Positions 45,476 through 58,888 of a DNA stretch of 64,000 nt are shown here, piece after piece (positions within the stretch are counted from its first letter, which is position 1; each line of letters begins with the position of its first letter). Under the pieces are notes generated by a model. It ran no database searches, was not told the DNA's origin, and saw nothing but the letters and a program-made list of their open reading frames with translations. The position numbers were made by a program, and so were the translations under genes. This DNA is from Isoetes taiwanensis (lineage: Eukaryota > Streptophyta > Lycopodiopsida > Isoetales > Isoetaceae), in the NCBI GenBank assembly GCA_021234155.1, contig JAJEKV010000126.1:718969-782968 (forward strand), given 5' to 3'.

Positions 45476-47504
45476 CAGCTTTCTAGTTATACTAGAAACC
45501 AGAGTTTATCATAAGTGACCACAGTGATAACTTATTCTAATACCTCCTGATTATAATGAGAGAAGATGCCAAGATGATATGGGCCCAACTTTGATCAAAG
45601 AACTTGGGTCTTACCAACAATATGAATATGAATTGATAAGCGTCATAATCTATACCTAAATATGGATGATTGGGACATCATTTACCGCCTAACAATAGAC
45701 ATGTAAGGGCTCTAAATGTCATAGCCGCCATTCAATGCTACTAGTAGTAAAATGCGGTATATTTGTCGAAACAAGCATTTGCCGACCTGTGAGAACTGCG
45801 GATTCCAGAGATTCTGCAATTTGGCTAAACTATATCCAAGATCGGCTTTTGCCAAGTGGAATAGATATCCTGTAGATTTGGCAAGTAGTTTATTCCAATG
45901 GAGTTTCCAAAGAGGAATGTAACTTTCCTGACTATTGTACAATTCCTAATCGTGGCGCCATTGTTAAAATTTGAAGATTACAAGTATTTTGGTCTGCCGT
46001 ATTAAAACTTATGGGATATGATATATACCGTATAATCATTAGTAAAGTAGTAGGAACCACATCCTTTGGCCGTTGTATACAAGGAAAATAGTGCAGGAAG
46101 CACGTGAGGGCAGACTTTGCATTACGTGCCATAGTCCTGCACCTCTTGTTGTAAAATTATAGTTGTGGCTTGTCTGAAAACCCAAACTAGTAATGTAGTC
46201 CCCCAACAACGGCTCTGAGGAAGATTTTTATTATAACTATTTGGTGATAAGATTATGATGTGCATGGAAACAAGGTATGCATAAATAAGAAGTCGTTAAT
46301 TATACAACAAGATTGGGCAATGGCTGCGGAAATTATATACAGAAAGCTATGGGATTCAGAACATTCCGTATGGCATGAGGTTGAAAGCAAGGATAAATCC
46401 TGAGATATGTGGAGTCATTACAAGACCTTTATGGGGTACCGAACTTTGGGCTTATAACTATACCTTGGCCAATGGGGCCAATTTGAATAAATAAATGTAC
46501 AGCGTGTTAAGGGACAAGGAAAACAAAAACACTCTGTGGCTGCTTTAATGGTTACACCTTTAGGGTTCCAGACACCCAAACTCTAGGGTCTACCGATACA
46601 TGCAAAGGTCGAAGATGGAGAGTGCACGCCCTCAAAAGAGAAGTAGCTAGAAAAGAAAAGAAATGGTATTGGAAAATTTTGATAATATTCATAGATATAG
46701 AAGCAAAAACTAGGTATTACCACCAAAGGTGTAACCTTAAGGACAGAGGCAATGTAAACAGCATGGGCATCTCGCTTGATACTAATTCCAAATTTCTATA
46801 TGATGCCAGATTTGGGTATCTTGGAAGGCTTTGTAAACATCGTTAAATCAGTTGAAGAGCTAGAAACTCTAAGGTGACGAAGTTGGGAATGTGATGTGAG
46901 GAATAATGAAAGAATGCGTATGCAGAAGTATAATACAGTAGCAAGTGAGTAAAATAAGAGCTTCTAGCCAAGTTCAAGTAGCATATCCTTCCTGTTTACA
47001 TTGATATCGTTAAAAGGACGATTCTCGCAAATATAGCATGAAAAACAACTCCAAGGGATTGCACCTCCTTGGAGTGAAAATCATTCAGTTACCAACCTAT
47101 TTGCATTTGCGTGACTCAAGTAATGTAGAATGCTAAGATATGAAAAATAGTACGGCCAAAAGCAGAACTATGATTATGTAGGATTGTTTAAATGCAATAG
47201 ATGGAAAGATAGAATAAAGGGGACTTGTATGGTTTCAAGCAGTTTTGAAATAAAATTATAGATAAAATGCTAGATCTGCGCCATGAATATGGATAAAATT
47301 TTGTTTTGAGGATGTGAGACCGCAAATAATGGTGCTAAAATGAACCACAACTAATATTAAGGCAAGAAAGAAAACTCATAATATACATGGAGAAAGAGAA
47401 AGATGTTTATTAGAAGAAAAATGTAGATTAGGAAAATATACCAATTTGGTGTCAGTTGGCGCTTTATCTATGTTAGGTCCGGTGGCCGTACTCGCATCTA
47501 TGAT
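45476..47504. other. Sequence between the direct repeats
   Basis: If the repeats are LTRs, this 2-kb interior is too short for gag-pol. A TGGCGCCATTGTT word at 45953-45965 resembles plant retrotransposon primer binding sites, but it lies 480 bp beyond the end of recognisable repeat similarity. A plus frame (46622-46846) begins with a Lys/Trp-rich stretch and is unrecognised. Confidence 0.35.
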
Positions 47505-48570
47505 AGGGATGTAATTACTGAATTTACGGATCCTATCGGGCGTGGATATAATCTATTGGGTCGGATAGATAACGTGTTTGCCAGTGTTCTGAAAAATAAC
47601 AAAATCGCGGATAGCGTATTCATAACGTGTTGTTTATGCCGATACAAATCGTATAGGGAAGCGTTGCTACCACCCGATAATTTGGTCAGATTAATGATAG
47701 TAAATATAAATGATTAGTTGGGTCGTGACATGACCCAAGGTGCGGAGTACCGTGTGACTATATAACATAATTATGACTAGCATCCCAGTAAGAATCACTG
47801 TGTAATTTAGATATATGATTTTGCCGCTCATAAGCCCTGGGAATCCATGACCTCTGTCAGATTATTAACGATACCAGTACCATTAAAGTCAAGTGTAAGG
47901 GGAATACCCAAGAAACTCACTCGCCACCTGCTAGGGCAGCTTAGGCTTCCACCGATTACACAAATCGTCCTTTGGTTTCTAACGGTAACTGCAGTTTTAA
48001 TTCCATGATTTGAGATGTTTCTTAGCTTATGGCTCTTGATCTGCAAGTAAGGACTCAAGTGCTCTGCTCCAATATGGAGATTTATTTCTCAATGAGAAAG
48101 ACTTCGATCAGCAGACTTACTTGTTAAAATGCTTAGACTGAGGCACAGCCTGACTAAAGCTTTGAGAATTAAATACTTGGTGAAATTTGCCATGAGTTCA
48201 ATCGAATACAAAAAGTCTCTACTATTATTCCATATGGCGCGATGCAATAGCTTAGATATGTATTCTATTCTCAAAATGCAGAGTTGGTCAAGCTCGAAAA
48301 TAGGTAGAAATGCCTTTTCTTTTAGAAATACAAGGATGCGTGGCAATAATTAATTGTGTATTAATGATGAAATGTTCAAGATACCAATTAGATTTCATGC
48401 AAGTTGGTTATAAAGTACAAAATAATTGTGTTATGACCTTATCCCCGGGCTTAGGAAAAGAATAGCTGTTACATTTCCCTATATCGCTAGTTATGAGATT
48501 TATGAGATATTTCCAAAAGAGAATTCCTATCAAGATGGAAAGCTCCAAAATGATTTTGGGTTTTTTTTTA
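47505..48570. repeat. Direct repeat copy 2 (possible LTR)
   Basis: Second copy of 44422-45475. Similarity fades after a T-rich run near 48560. Confidence 0.7.
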
Positions 48571-48639
48571 AGTTAGTTATTATATTGTTATTATAAAATG
48601 GTGATATGGATTTGATGTTCCAGCACTGAAGCTATGATT

Positions 48640-49190
48640 ATTTTATTGGTGGCAATGTATAGGGGAATGTAACAGCTTGTTCATGAGGTACATCACGTTA
48701 TACTATGTACAATAAACGGTTTGTCTATAATGACTATATTTTTTTTTTTTTTTAATTATTATTATTGAGAAATGAAAGATGGCCTGGATGCCTAATACAC
48801 TATTTTTGATCATTTATTGTGGCAATGTATAGGGGAATAATAAAATATTCACTTCCAGGACGCCTATATACACTAATATAGTACATGATGACAATGGTTC
48901 GGCCCCCAGAATCTATCATACCTTTTTTTAACTATTATTATTATTATGAAATGAGGCAAAACATTTGGATGTCTAGTGCACTAGTTTCTTTTAATATAAT
49001 CTATTGTGCAAAGTATAGTGGAATAGTATTTGTATTGTACACTGTTGGCTGTCTAAATATTCATGTAGTGTACATATCATATGATGATATACTTGTATTG
49101 TACACGTGTATATGCAAAACCCCGCATAAGGTCTATACAAAAAATTCCAATTTACTAAAAAATTTCCATTATAATGAACTTGTAGGCTTT
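48640..49190. repeat. ~180-bp tandem repeat, three units
   Basis: The phrase ATTGTGGCAATGTATAGGGG (with changes) occurs near 48643, 48817 and 49003. A poly(T)-ATTATTATTA stretch and a GGATGCCTA.TACACT phrase recur between them. It is a local array, possibly the tail of the repeat upstream. Confidence 0.7.
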
Positions 49191-49199
49191 AATTAATGC

Positions 49200-51020
49200 A
49201 TTGTATGAAATTAAATTGATTTTTGTCACCGGCTCTGAATTTATCACCAAAGACACAAATTTCAATCTAAGTTTTGGTAGTCTGATGAAAGGGTTAGCAT
49301 TAGAATCCAGTCAAGGAAATTTCCCTTGTGGGGCAACCGAGTCACACCTTCCCCAAGTCAAACAAGGCTGACCTCGCAGATGTATCGCCCACAAGAGGGA
49401 GAGAGTTCAAACCTTAGCACCAAAGCCCGTAGGCAATTGGCAGTCATTCTGGTCAGACGCTAATGACCACCCTCCCGAGCTCGGTTCCCCATCCCGACCG
49501 CTGAATCTTTCGCTCAAGGGCCCTCTTCGGTAAAGGTCCAAAAGATTCCAAGACCGATCCGAGAACTTATCAAATCGCGATGCCTGTATGCACTATGTAG
49601 AAACCACTGTTTTGTCGTCACATCGCGGGCTCCTGAAGAATGCACCACCGCCAAGTCGCTCGAATGGTGAAATTACCCTTTTAGGGAGCAACTTTAGATT
49701 GAGCTGTGCCTGGCTATTCCAAAAATCAATGCAGTATACATTTTGCTCAAGGGTGTAGAAGAAAAAGTAAGATGCTTCTTCAAGTAGACGTAAAAAGCAA
49801 TGCATTTGGAAATTGACATCAGAATTTTGATAGTTCATGTAGTTATATTTTTTAAGCAAAAGGCTGGAGCAAGTTGGGCGCAAAGAATTTGGCAGTGTGA
49901 ATGACGTGATTTCTTTTAAGAGGGAGATATCGAAGCAGAAATTCCTATACATCACCGGCAAAGGGATCGTTGATCCGCTGGATCCGTAAACCGATGCAGG
50001 ATGCAACAACCTTTGAAGGTGGCTTTAGGTTGTTTCGGAGTTGATATATGGTATTGAAGGAGCTTAATTAATGCAAGCTTATGATGCCAATTTATGGTGC
50101 TTTGTAGAGCCAAGATTAGTCAAGCTTCGTTGATTTTAGAAGTTTTTGAGGCAAACTCCTATGTATATAAATACCTATGTATTTTTAAATGAAAAGGATC
50201 GAAGATTTTCAAAACTAAATCAGAGTGCTTATTGGGTAAGATAGTCTCTGGAAAGCCACATAATTGCAAAAGGGAAAGATCCTGACCTACCCCAGTGTGC
50301 ATCACCCCTATTTGGTTCTTTGTAACAATTTAAATTTTGGAGGATTTTGTACTATGCTTTTCAACCCAGTTTTAGGGCCAGTTGTGCCACATATCTAGTA
50401 AAGTGTGGCATGGTGAGAAAGGACTGGGGGAAGGCAAACAAATTGTCTTCCTCAGGTGGAGGGTGTAGCACCCATGTTCCTGCGGGTTCACTCCACCATA
50501 GCTCATCCAAATCATCTTTACTCAGAGTCATATTCTTAAGAGAGATAAGATCATTGAGAAGATTATCTGATTCCACATTTACACTTTCATTTATAATATA
50601 AGTGTTGCACATTTTCTTCTTTACTATTCATCCTTCACCATTATTAACTTTTTTTTTTTATACGCACTGGCCATTTCCATATCCAGATGATGCCCAGTGT
50701 CCCCTGAATCAACATTGCCTCACTGTTCTCTCGAAGCATAAACAGACTTTTCTCCCCGCTATTAAATAATGGAATATGTCTGCTAGCCCACACCCTCTCA
50801 GACCTTTTCAGCCATGGTTCCTGCTGAAGCAGGCATCACCAATTGGCATCTTTATAAATTGAGGCACTACCAAATTCAGAACCGGCGAAGTTTTCCATAG
50901 GGTAATCTTGTTTGGGAACGCTACATATCACATCAAGTAGCCATTGAAATTGTTTACATGGTTGGTTTTAGTTTTACCCTATGCTCAATGGTTGTGTGTG
51001 CTGATGTTGCCATTTCTTTG
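49200..51020. other. Unassigned region with two open minus frames
   Basis: The minus frame 49593-50009 is open for 138 codons but resembles nothing I know. The minus frame 50361-50612 has natural-looking composition (KDDLDELWWSEPAGTWVLHP) and may be a fragment of a decayed gene continuing towards 50870. Neither can be assigned. Around 49325-49430 a GAGTTCAAACC word recalls a pol III B box, without a good A box. Confidence 0.3.
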
Positions 51021-51039
51021 TTTTCTCAGTAAGGGCCCG

Positions 51040-51407
51040 GCGCTCCAAAAAGTTTTTGATACAACAATTAACACACATAACTACATTAACATTAATTAAC
51101 TTAAACCATTGCATCTAACATTTTAAATTACAAACCGTTTGAAAAGGCTCACATCGGGTTGTGAGGGCAAATGAGAGCCCTAAGAACTTACAATATCGTA
51201 CAAAATTAACACCATTAAGTACATTCCTCAAATCTTATAGTATTTTATAAACCTCATTATACCGTGTACAAAATCCTAGACATGCATACCCCAAACGGTA
51301 TCACTTGGAATAAAGGGGCAAATATGCCCATCCTGATGCAAATTTCGTTGTCTTGAATAACCTCTGTGAATATGCACCCAAACCAAAGGGGTTTCAGGGG
51401 ATTGTAA
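51040..51407. mobile_element. Truncated relative of the foldback element
   Basis: Follows the order of 362-800: a degraded left arm with ATTAACATTAATTAAC, the spacer with AGTATTTTATAA and AATAAAGGGGCAAATATGCC, then the start of the right arm (TGTGAATATGCACCCAAACC). Most of the right arm is missing. Confidence 0.7.
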
Positions 51408-51409
51408 CA

Positions 51410-52515
51410 AGCAGCTTAATCTTTGTAAAAATGTCAGATCTATTTGACCGATTGAAGGCTATTTCCTGATTTCCAGTGCATTTGAAATCACATATTTTAG
51501 TCTTTGTAAATATTTTACCTTTCCTATTTTTTTCTTCTCATAGCTCTATCTAGTCCGGCTCTTAACATTCTTTGATGTTTTTTCGTGTCTCCTTGAGTTT
51601 TGTGTTTTCTGAAAAGGTTGTAATGGCCCAAAATTTAGTGGTTATTTGTCTCTTGTGCAAATGGCCTTAGTGTTTTGAAGTTTTTTCCTTTGCTTACCTA
51701 CTATATGGTTTGGAAAACCGTAAAGGTCAAGAGGATATTTGGATAAAAATCCCTTTAACGCGTGTGGCCGAAATGGGAGCTGTGGATGTGTTTTATGTGG
51801 ATAGTCTGGCGAAGATCATGAAGATAATTTTGGGGCTTTATGCTGAAAGAGTCTTGAGGGCAAGCTGCTTGGATTATGACTTTTGAGGATAATTTTTCAT
51901 TGACTTTGCAATGATAATTTGTGGATTGTTATCCAGTGTGGCTTTCGTAGCTTAATCATTCTCGCAATTGTAAAATTTTTATATAAATTCCAAGTGTTAT
52001 GAAATCAAAATGTAATTTTACTGGTGTGTATTTTCAACTTGATCCTCGAATGCATTCTCGATTTGTCCGAATGCATTATGGACTTTAATTGAATCTAATT
52101 GTAAATGCACTTCGGTTTGAAAGGGGCGCGGTCATCATGTGACAAGGGAGCAAAGTTCATACAAACTTTCCAGGTAACTCATGATCGTACGAGACCTATT
52201 GTCGTGATGCAAGCATAAAAGCAATGTATAGTGTGTGCACAGCTATAAATGCAAGAAGTATGCAAGCGGTATGTATGTGAAACTTGATATGGTTTAGAGA
52301 AAGTAACCTAAGGAAAACACCCTATCCAACACGATTTTGGCAGAAATAGATTGTTACTCTCAAAGGAGAACTATGGCAAAGGTTTTTTTTTGTTACGTTT
52401 TAAATCCATTGCATTAAATATGACACCTATGAAAAGACAAGGCCCTTTAATTTTCCGCAGTTTCAATTTTTAGAAGCGTTCTCTATAAGTGGGCAGAAAA
52501 TAATCTTACCTTTGT
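51410..52515. other. Unassigned AT-rich sequence
   Basis: No gene or repeat found. Confidence 0.35.
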
Positions 52516-52519
52516 TTAG

Positions 52520-53145
52520 GTGATTCCATCATGCAAGGATTTACCTTCCAATGGAATCACTAAATTCCTCCAGACCTGGATATGTTCAAGCACTTCATAG
52601 CGTTAGGTGCTTCTACGATCTAAGCCGTCTGCCGTGATGCAAAGATCCTCCGTCCAAATGATACCTCCTCGAGGAATCACATCCGCAAGATCCCAACGGA
52701 TGAAATCACCACCCTTGGTCTCACGATGAAACGCCTTCATTGATCCCGCCCAAACTAGAATCACATACTATAACACTTCTCCCCATGGAATAACCGTGGC
52801 ATATTCCACCGTAAACGGAATACATTTTCCCCAGTTATCCCTCCCCCGATAGAATCACTGTGTAATTATATTCCTTGAGGAGGAATCACCACCCCCGAAT
52901 TCCATCCAATCCATCACCCCAATAAGATGGAACCTGCATCTGTTGAAGACACCCCATACAACTCCTAAAATCAGATCCTTCCGTCGCTAGACGGATAATC
53001 ACCATTGAAACGACTATTTCTAATCGTGGAATCTCCACTGCAAACATTCCTCGAGAAGGATCATTACCGCCATCATATATCCTCTTATGGAAAGGAATCA
53101 CCCTCTGTTATACTCCTGATCCGAGGGAATCACTCTCATGATGAT
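52520..53145. repeat. GAATCAC-rich region
   Basis: GAATCAC or one-base variants occur about ten times in 620 bp (near 52553, 52673, 52760, 52850, 52882, 53091, 53126 and others). They are often preceded by CTCGAGGA or TTGAGGA and followed by CACCC. Spacing is irregular, so it looks like an old degenerate tandem array. Confidence 0.5.
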
Positions 53146-56100
53146 TCCTATGATATAACTTTAAATTACAATACTGTGACCGCCATTATGGATTGCACAG
53201 ACAAGACTTATTGGAAGTGTATGATTACAAAGACATCGCTGCCTTCCACATCAAGCGTGATAACGCCCAAGTTTCTCCCTTATCTGCCGGACACTTGTCT
53301 CTGTGATTTGAGATTGCCGGTTTTGACCCTCCCGCAACTCGAGATCTCGCTCTAACCTGTGGCCAGATTTATGCAAACGTGAATTGTAGTGAAGAATTAA
53401 ATCTTCCTTTGCAATTGAACCAAAGTCTAAACTCACTGCATAAACCCCGCCCGCATTTAACATCACGCAATCATGTTTAATATATCCCAAGTTTCACTGA
53501 GCAAATCAGCTCAAGTATTTACAATGTGTTATCAATATACATGCACTATAGCATCGAAAATCAATGTAAATTACAAATAGAACCTTAAGACGATTCCCGC
53601 CACATTGCCACCCATCAATCCTGACTGGCCGCCTTGCGGGTTCACCGTGACATGCACCACCGTTAGTCCTCGGACTAAGTGGGATCCCATAGTCACCGTG
53701 ATACATGGAAACACCGCATCTGATAACAAGAACATAAACAATTCAAATGACGATTCTACAGCAGTTGCTAGGACAAGGAAGAAACATAAGAATTAAAGAG
53801 CAAAACAAGTCAGAAAACAACATAACAAAGTTCGGATAATTAAAAGCCAACCTGCTGGGCAGCCTCGCTAGGCAGAGAAATGCTCCCAAGGCAGCCTACA
53901 TTCCGAGGCCCATGGGAGGCCAGGGTGGAATTTCAGACAAGATACTCCTTCCCACCTACTGCCCGGCGCTGAGACCCCTGGAGTCAGAGACATCCTGCCA
54001 GAGAACCACGATAATTCAAAGAAGGGAGCACAAGAATACTACATAGAATGGCACATGAACATGGAAGAATCAGAGTTGAATCAGGAAGCCTCACCCCTGG
54101 ACCCAGAAACATATAACTTATGGGTGACTCAAGATATAACACTGAATATATATGTGAAGTTCATGGTGTTTAAAAGCAACATGTGCTTAGAGACCATTCT
54201 TTGCTAAGAGTCATGGTTAAGCCTCTTCCACTGTACTCTGAAGGAAGAAGCCTTATAGTGGCGGCCTGGGCATGGGAGGGAGGAGGTGGAAGGGGTGGAC
54301 TTAGCACCTCAAAGGTGTCAATTTATTGAATAAGCACCTTGGCTATGCTCAATATTTTTAGGTTGCCACCTGATATTGTTAGACCACCTGCTCCCAGACT
54401 TTGAGTCCTAACTTATGTCTTGCTTAAACTGGGTCTCTGAACCACCTGAACTTCATCACACCCAAACCCATCTCATATAGTTTTTACAATTTACTCAATA
54501 TCCAGTTATAAATTGTCATTTATTCATTCTTATCATATTCATTGGTATTACAACATGCAGATTATTCTTACAAAACAAGACCCATGGCAAATGAAGTTCC
54601 TACATTCTCATTCCATTGTATTCCCAAATCCTGCCCTGCCATGGCAACCCATCTGAATAACCCACTTCATCCGGCCCTGAGGCCTTTCCCGAACCACCAA
54701 CTCATAATCAAACATAAGACAATAGAATAGAATAGAATGATGATTTATCTAATGAAGACCAACCATAGACCCATACACAAAGAGTATTATCACCAGGATT
54801 AGCAACCCGCGAGTTTCTAAAACCTGTACAAGACACCAGTGAAAAATTGAGGTTAATGTCGATGGGGGGCATAACTCGAGTCCGGCTGTGATCTGGCTGG
54901 CTCCTGAGGTGCCATCCCGGTCAAGCAGGCTGTGCCTCGTGAGCTCATGCAATGATGCAACCCAATCATACACGAGCCCGACAGTGACAGCCTGAGGAAG
55001 TGATTTCATCCCTCACGCCGGCGCCTGATGTGTGACTCCATGATCTGCCCTCATGCCCTGAATCCATCCCCTGCCTCAATGCGTGAGGGCAACCTGGCGA
55101 ATGGAAGCAATCACCCCTGTGCTTTCATGGGTGATGCGCAGTGGTGCAGCATGGGATTAACTTACACTGCTACCTTGATATGTGATAGGGCTCTGTGATC
55201 CCAAAGCTATTACTAGCTAGAAGTAAGCATCCGGCATCATTGGCATGATTATCCACATCCGTGTGCCCACATTCCATCTGAACCACTGGCTTGCTGGTCT
55301 TTCCAGCAGTGAGCCATGTGCCCACGCCACCGCTAAAGTGTGCTGGGCACGCCCACCCGAGGCCACCACCTCTCCTCCTGAAGAAGGCATGCCCAAACAG
55401 AACGGAAGCCTGCCTCCCGGCAGCGATCCATATGGGACTGATTCCACTCCCGGCCAAAGGCCTTCCACCAGCCCACCTGCCCAGAAGTGAGACATCACCC
55501 GGCCCCTACACTTTCAGCCTCATAGAGGAGGGACCTAAGTCTCAACCAAGGCTCTCGAACAAGTGTGCCTGGGGTGAATTGCATGTATACAAATAGACTC
55601 AGCATTGCATGGCTTCATCCAGGACAAAAGTAACAACAAGGAACAAACAAAAGACAAAACAAACCTGCACCCACTTTGGGCTCCGACTGCAGACAGAGGT
55701 AAGTCTTTTGGCATCGACGACCACGAAGAGGCATGAACAGAACGTCCGAGGCCAAATCAGCTAATTTAAAAGCCAAAACGAAATGTGGATTCATCGAAAT
55801 GTCTGTGGATCTTTGGGTTCCGTTTTGGAAACATCACCATCCTGTGTTAAGTATTACGGTGGGATTCAAATTGCTTAGGCACTTCCCAGACCATCCAAAT
55901 GTCAAACCCTGTACTAGAAGACTACATCTACCGCTCTGTAAATTAGTATGATTCCCTAAAGATTTCAATTGATTCTAATCCATCTCCAATGATTTTCATC
56001 GCAGATAAAATATTAAGTGTCAGGTAACTTGTGGACGCCTCGGCTAAACACACGCTGGCTGTACACTCGCGGTGAGTCCCTGTTGCGATCCCAGCCAAGA

Positions 56101-56285
56101 ATCGCATGCCTTTCTGCCTCTCACCCCGCAGACCGAGGATTCTTAGTGAGGGAACACTAAGGTGTCTTGCGCGCCTTCCCTATGGGGCCCTATGACACGG
56201 GGCTTTACGAACGGCATCAACATATACTCACTCTCGAGGTAGTGCACGTAACATTAATCAACCAATGCAGCATGAGATAATCACG
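53146..56285. other. Unassigned, GC-richer sequence
   Basis: Open frames near 55170-55600 overlap on both strands and look composition-driven. CAG/CTG are common here, unlike in the blocks at 12-23 kb and 31-43 kb. It could be retroelement interior related to the LTR-like stretch that follows. Confidence 0.3.
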
Positions 56286-56289
56286 ACAA

Positions 56290-56900
56290 AAATACAGAGC
56301 TCCTACCCGGCCTGCACTGTGGCGAGGAGGATGACCGACTGCCAGGGCCTCCCAAGATATGCTGCATCAATCATGGCAATGGCGAGGGCCTGCACAGAAC
56401 AATGGCTAGGCTGACCACTCCATCCGCCCCTCCCTGCATACTTTGCATGGGCCAGATCAGCCTCGACAGACTCTAGCCTCCGTGATAATCCCATGTACCC
56501 AACGGGATTACTCCAGTTGCATCTCCCTGGTCCGAAGGAGGCGTGAAGGGTTGCATCTCCTTCCTGTGGCTCAGAGAGCCAAGGCCAGAGAACGCTGCCA
56601 CACGATTCGTACCGATCGAATTCCCCAAAACGGAGCCAAGCCAACACTTGCGCCTCCCGAGGCAGTGGCAACACTCATTGCCCCAGAGGTGTCGAACCCA
56701 TGCTCAGCCGCATACCTAAGTGACCGACTCACCATAAGCCTAGCCCACTAGGATCCCAAGCCCCACTGCGTGATCCCTCCCTCCACTTTCCTCTAGCCCC
56801 GGGCGGTCTCGCGCCGAGTCAGCATTACAGCCTCATTAGCCCCGGTGGGCCCTATGCACAGCCGCAACTAATAGAACTAAGGATTCACTCTAGAGCATAC
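56290..56900 (-). mobile_element. Diverged relative of the gypsy LTR
   Basis: Collinear with 42570-42950 of the 5' LTR: GGCCTCCC..., CATGGCA...GGC, ACCACTCCATCCGCC, CATACTTTGC, GGCCAGA, GTTGCATCTCC, GTGTCGA.CCATGC and AAGCCTAGCCCAC appear in the same order. Orientation is given as that of the element at 31222-44421. It may be a solo LTR or part of another element; its ends are unclear. Confidence 0.6.
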
Positions 56901-56909
56901 CAAGAATAA

Positions 56910-58600
56910 TTCAGCCATGCCCCTAGTGCTACAATCTATGGTATACAAGTGCCAGGCGAAGATTTCATGTGTGATGTATCCAGAATATACGGGCTTATGG
57001 CGATATCTCCTCGGACCGCCACATAACCTGCGGTAAATTTACCACTTGTTCAGATCAATTCCCACTCATTCTCGTGGATTTAAGTTTCCAGTAACACATC
57101 TCGCTCAACGATTTCGTGCACCCACTGCTTTTTTAACATGCATCCCATTTCTCAAAGTACTAACCTTTAATCTTAGCATACACATATCGATTAAGAATAG
57201 CTTATGCACTATAAATTCACAAATCCCACCTCGAAAAGGAAGAATGATCCTGATGCTGCCTATGCAAGCCCTTGCTCTGATAGCCTCCTCCAAATTCTCC
57301 AAGAACTCAAATTCAGCTGGTGCTCCTTGCAAAAACGTTCCCACGCACTACCAAAGTCTGCAAAAACTTTTCTAAAACCCTTGTTCATATGCATTTATAC
57401 CATACACGTATCTTCATGCATTTATGTACAAATACTTGTATAATATTGGTCCCTAGCTTCCTAGGGTCATTACATCCCGTGCTGAATTCTCGAGGAATCA
57501 TGATCATACGCCTAAAAATCTCTCCCATTGCTTTCAAATTCTTTCACAGAGTTTATTTCCCAGAGTGTTGGGACCTCCTGCGCACGAGAACTCTGTGTAG
57601 GCAACTCAGTGTCTCTCGCTTTTCCCTCGCTAACTATCCCTGTGATGAGGAACAACTTGATTCGAGGGTGACACCTCCCAAATTTGATGCACCTGACCTA
57701 ACTTCTAAAAACACATGCATACGTAGATGCCTGTGATAGGTTCAATATTTGTATATTTATAATTAAATACATATTATTTGTTAATAAGACACAAATTTGA
57801 AGAACAAAAATACCAGCACCAGACGGAACTTTAAGCGAATGTAGGTTTTCGCCATTAAAAATTTAAATTTTGTTTTCTTTTTATTCTTGTTTTTTTCTAT
57901 TTTTTACAATAAACCCTCCGTCATTACACAAAACAAATAAACCTTCACAGAAGCCGTAAATGAGAGGTTCTTTGTGCTGCCGGTGCCCAAATTTTTTTCC
58001 TTGCCAGAGTTAAATAGCCTCTGATTTTGACTTCGCTATTATTTATTTATTTCCCTTTTTGTCTTTGCATAACTTCATCTATCTACGAAGAAGTCCTGTC
58101 ATCTATAGAACAAGACGCCATCCCCACTTTTCCCCGATGGAGGGGCGAGTTGCAAGGGCCCACTTTCATAGACTCTACCTAGATCATAGAATAGCAGAAA
58201 CAACAAACAAACCTAACCAGCCATTCTCTTTTTTTTTTTCAGTGAAATGCTTATTTCACAGCGGAAAAAAAATTTCTGATTTTTTTTCCTCCTTCACAGA
58301 AGCTTAAACTTTTCGAACTCCTCATTATTATCGGAAATAGCTGTTGTAAGTTTAAATAAATTATTTTGTTTACGCCAAAATAACTTTTTTTATATTAAAA
58401 AAAAATTGCTGTGTTTCGCTTTACGTTAAATTTTTTTCCTATCAAGCAGAGGGAAAAATACTGAACATATTTTAACCTAAAATACGTGATTTTTGACTTT
58501 ATACATCCGTAAAATAATTTCACGGCTTAACCTATCCTCGAGATGCCCTCAGATAAAAGAACGAAGCAAGCATAAAACCCTTTGACTCTCAACCGAGGAT
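56910..58600. other. Unassigned, AT-rich from 57740
   Basis: A plus frame (57320-57736) is open for 138 codons without recognisable domains. 57740-58520 is AT-rich with several T and A runs. Confidence 0.3.
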
Positions 58601-58621
58601 TCAACCTCCAGCCGCAACGTT

Positions 58622-58888
58622 TCACTGTAGCTCAGAATCTTCCTCGCAAAGAAACTTGCAAGTCTCTCCCTGTTTGATCCCCGGATTCAGCCGACCGCCC
58701 CACTGCATTACTTCCCCGCCTTTGATTTCTTGCATATGATGCAAGACCCATTTCCAGAAAGTTCTCCTGGAGTCGAGATGTTCTATTGAGCTCCAAAGCA
58801 GCCTCAAACAGAGGCTAAGAATGTGCTCCACGCCGCTAAGCTCCAAGAAAATAACACTAAGATGGCCGGGCCCCTCGCTTCCTCGCAC
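58622..58888 (-). other. Unidentified 88-codon minus-strand frame
   Basis: Coding-like ending (NPGIKQGETCKFLCEEDSELQ is a natural-looking mix; shown split: NPGIKQG, ETCKFLCEEDSELQ). Begins with ATG and ends with TGA, and there is no recognised domain. It could be the last exon of a decayed gene or chance. Confidence 0.2.

Noticed and set aside
45953-45965. Firm primer-binding-site call for the 44.4-48.6 kb repeat pair
   Set aside because: The word lies 480 bp beyond the end of detectable repeat similarity, so it does not abut a defined LTR end.
49325-49430. Second SINE candidate (GAGTTCAAACC)
   Set aside because: The upstream A-box match is weak, and there are no target duplications or poly(A)/T end.
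52520-53145. CRISPR-like array
   Set aside because: The short word recurs at irregular distances, repeats are only ~7-15 bp and imperfect, and the DNA is from a plant nucleus.
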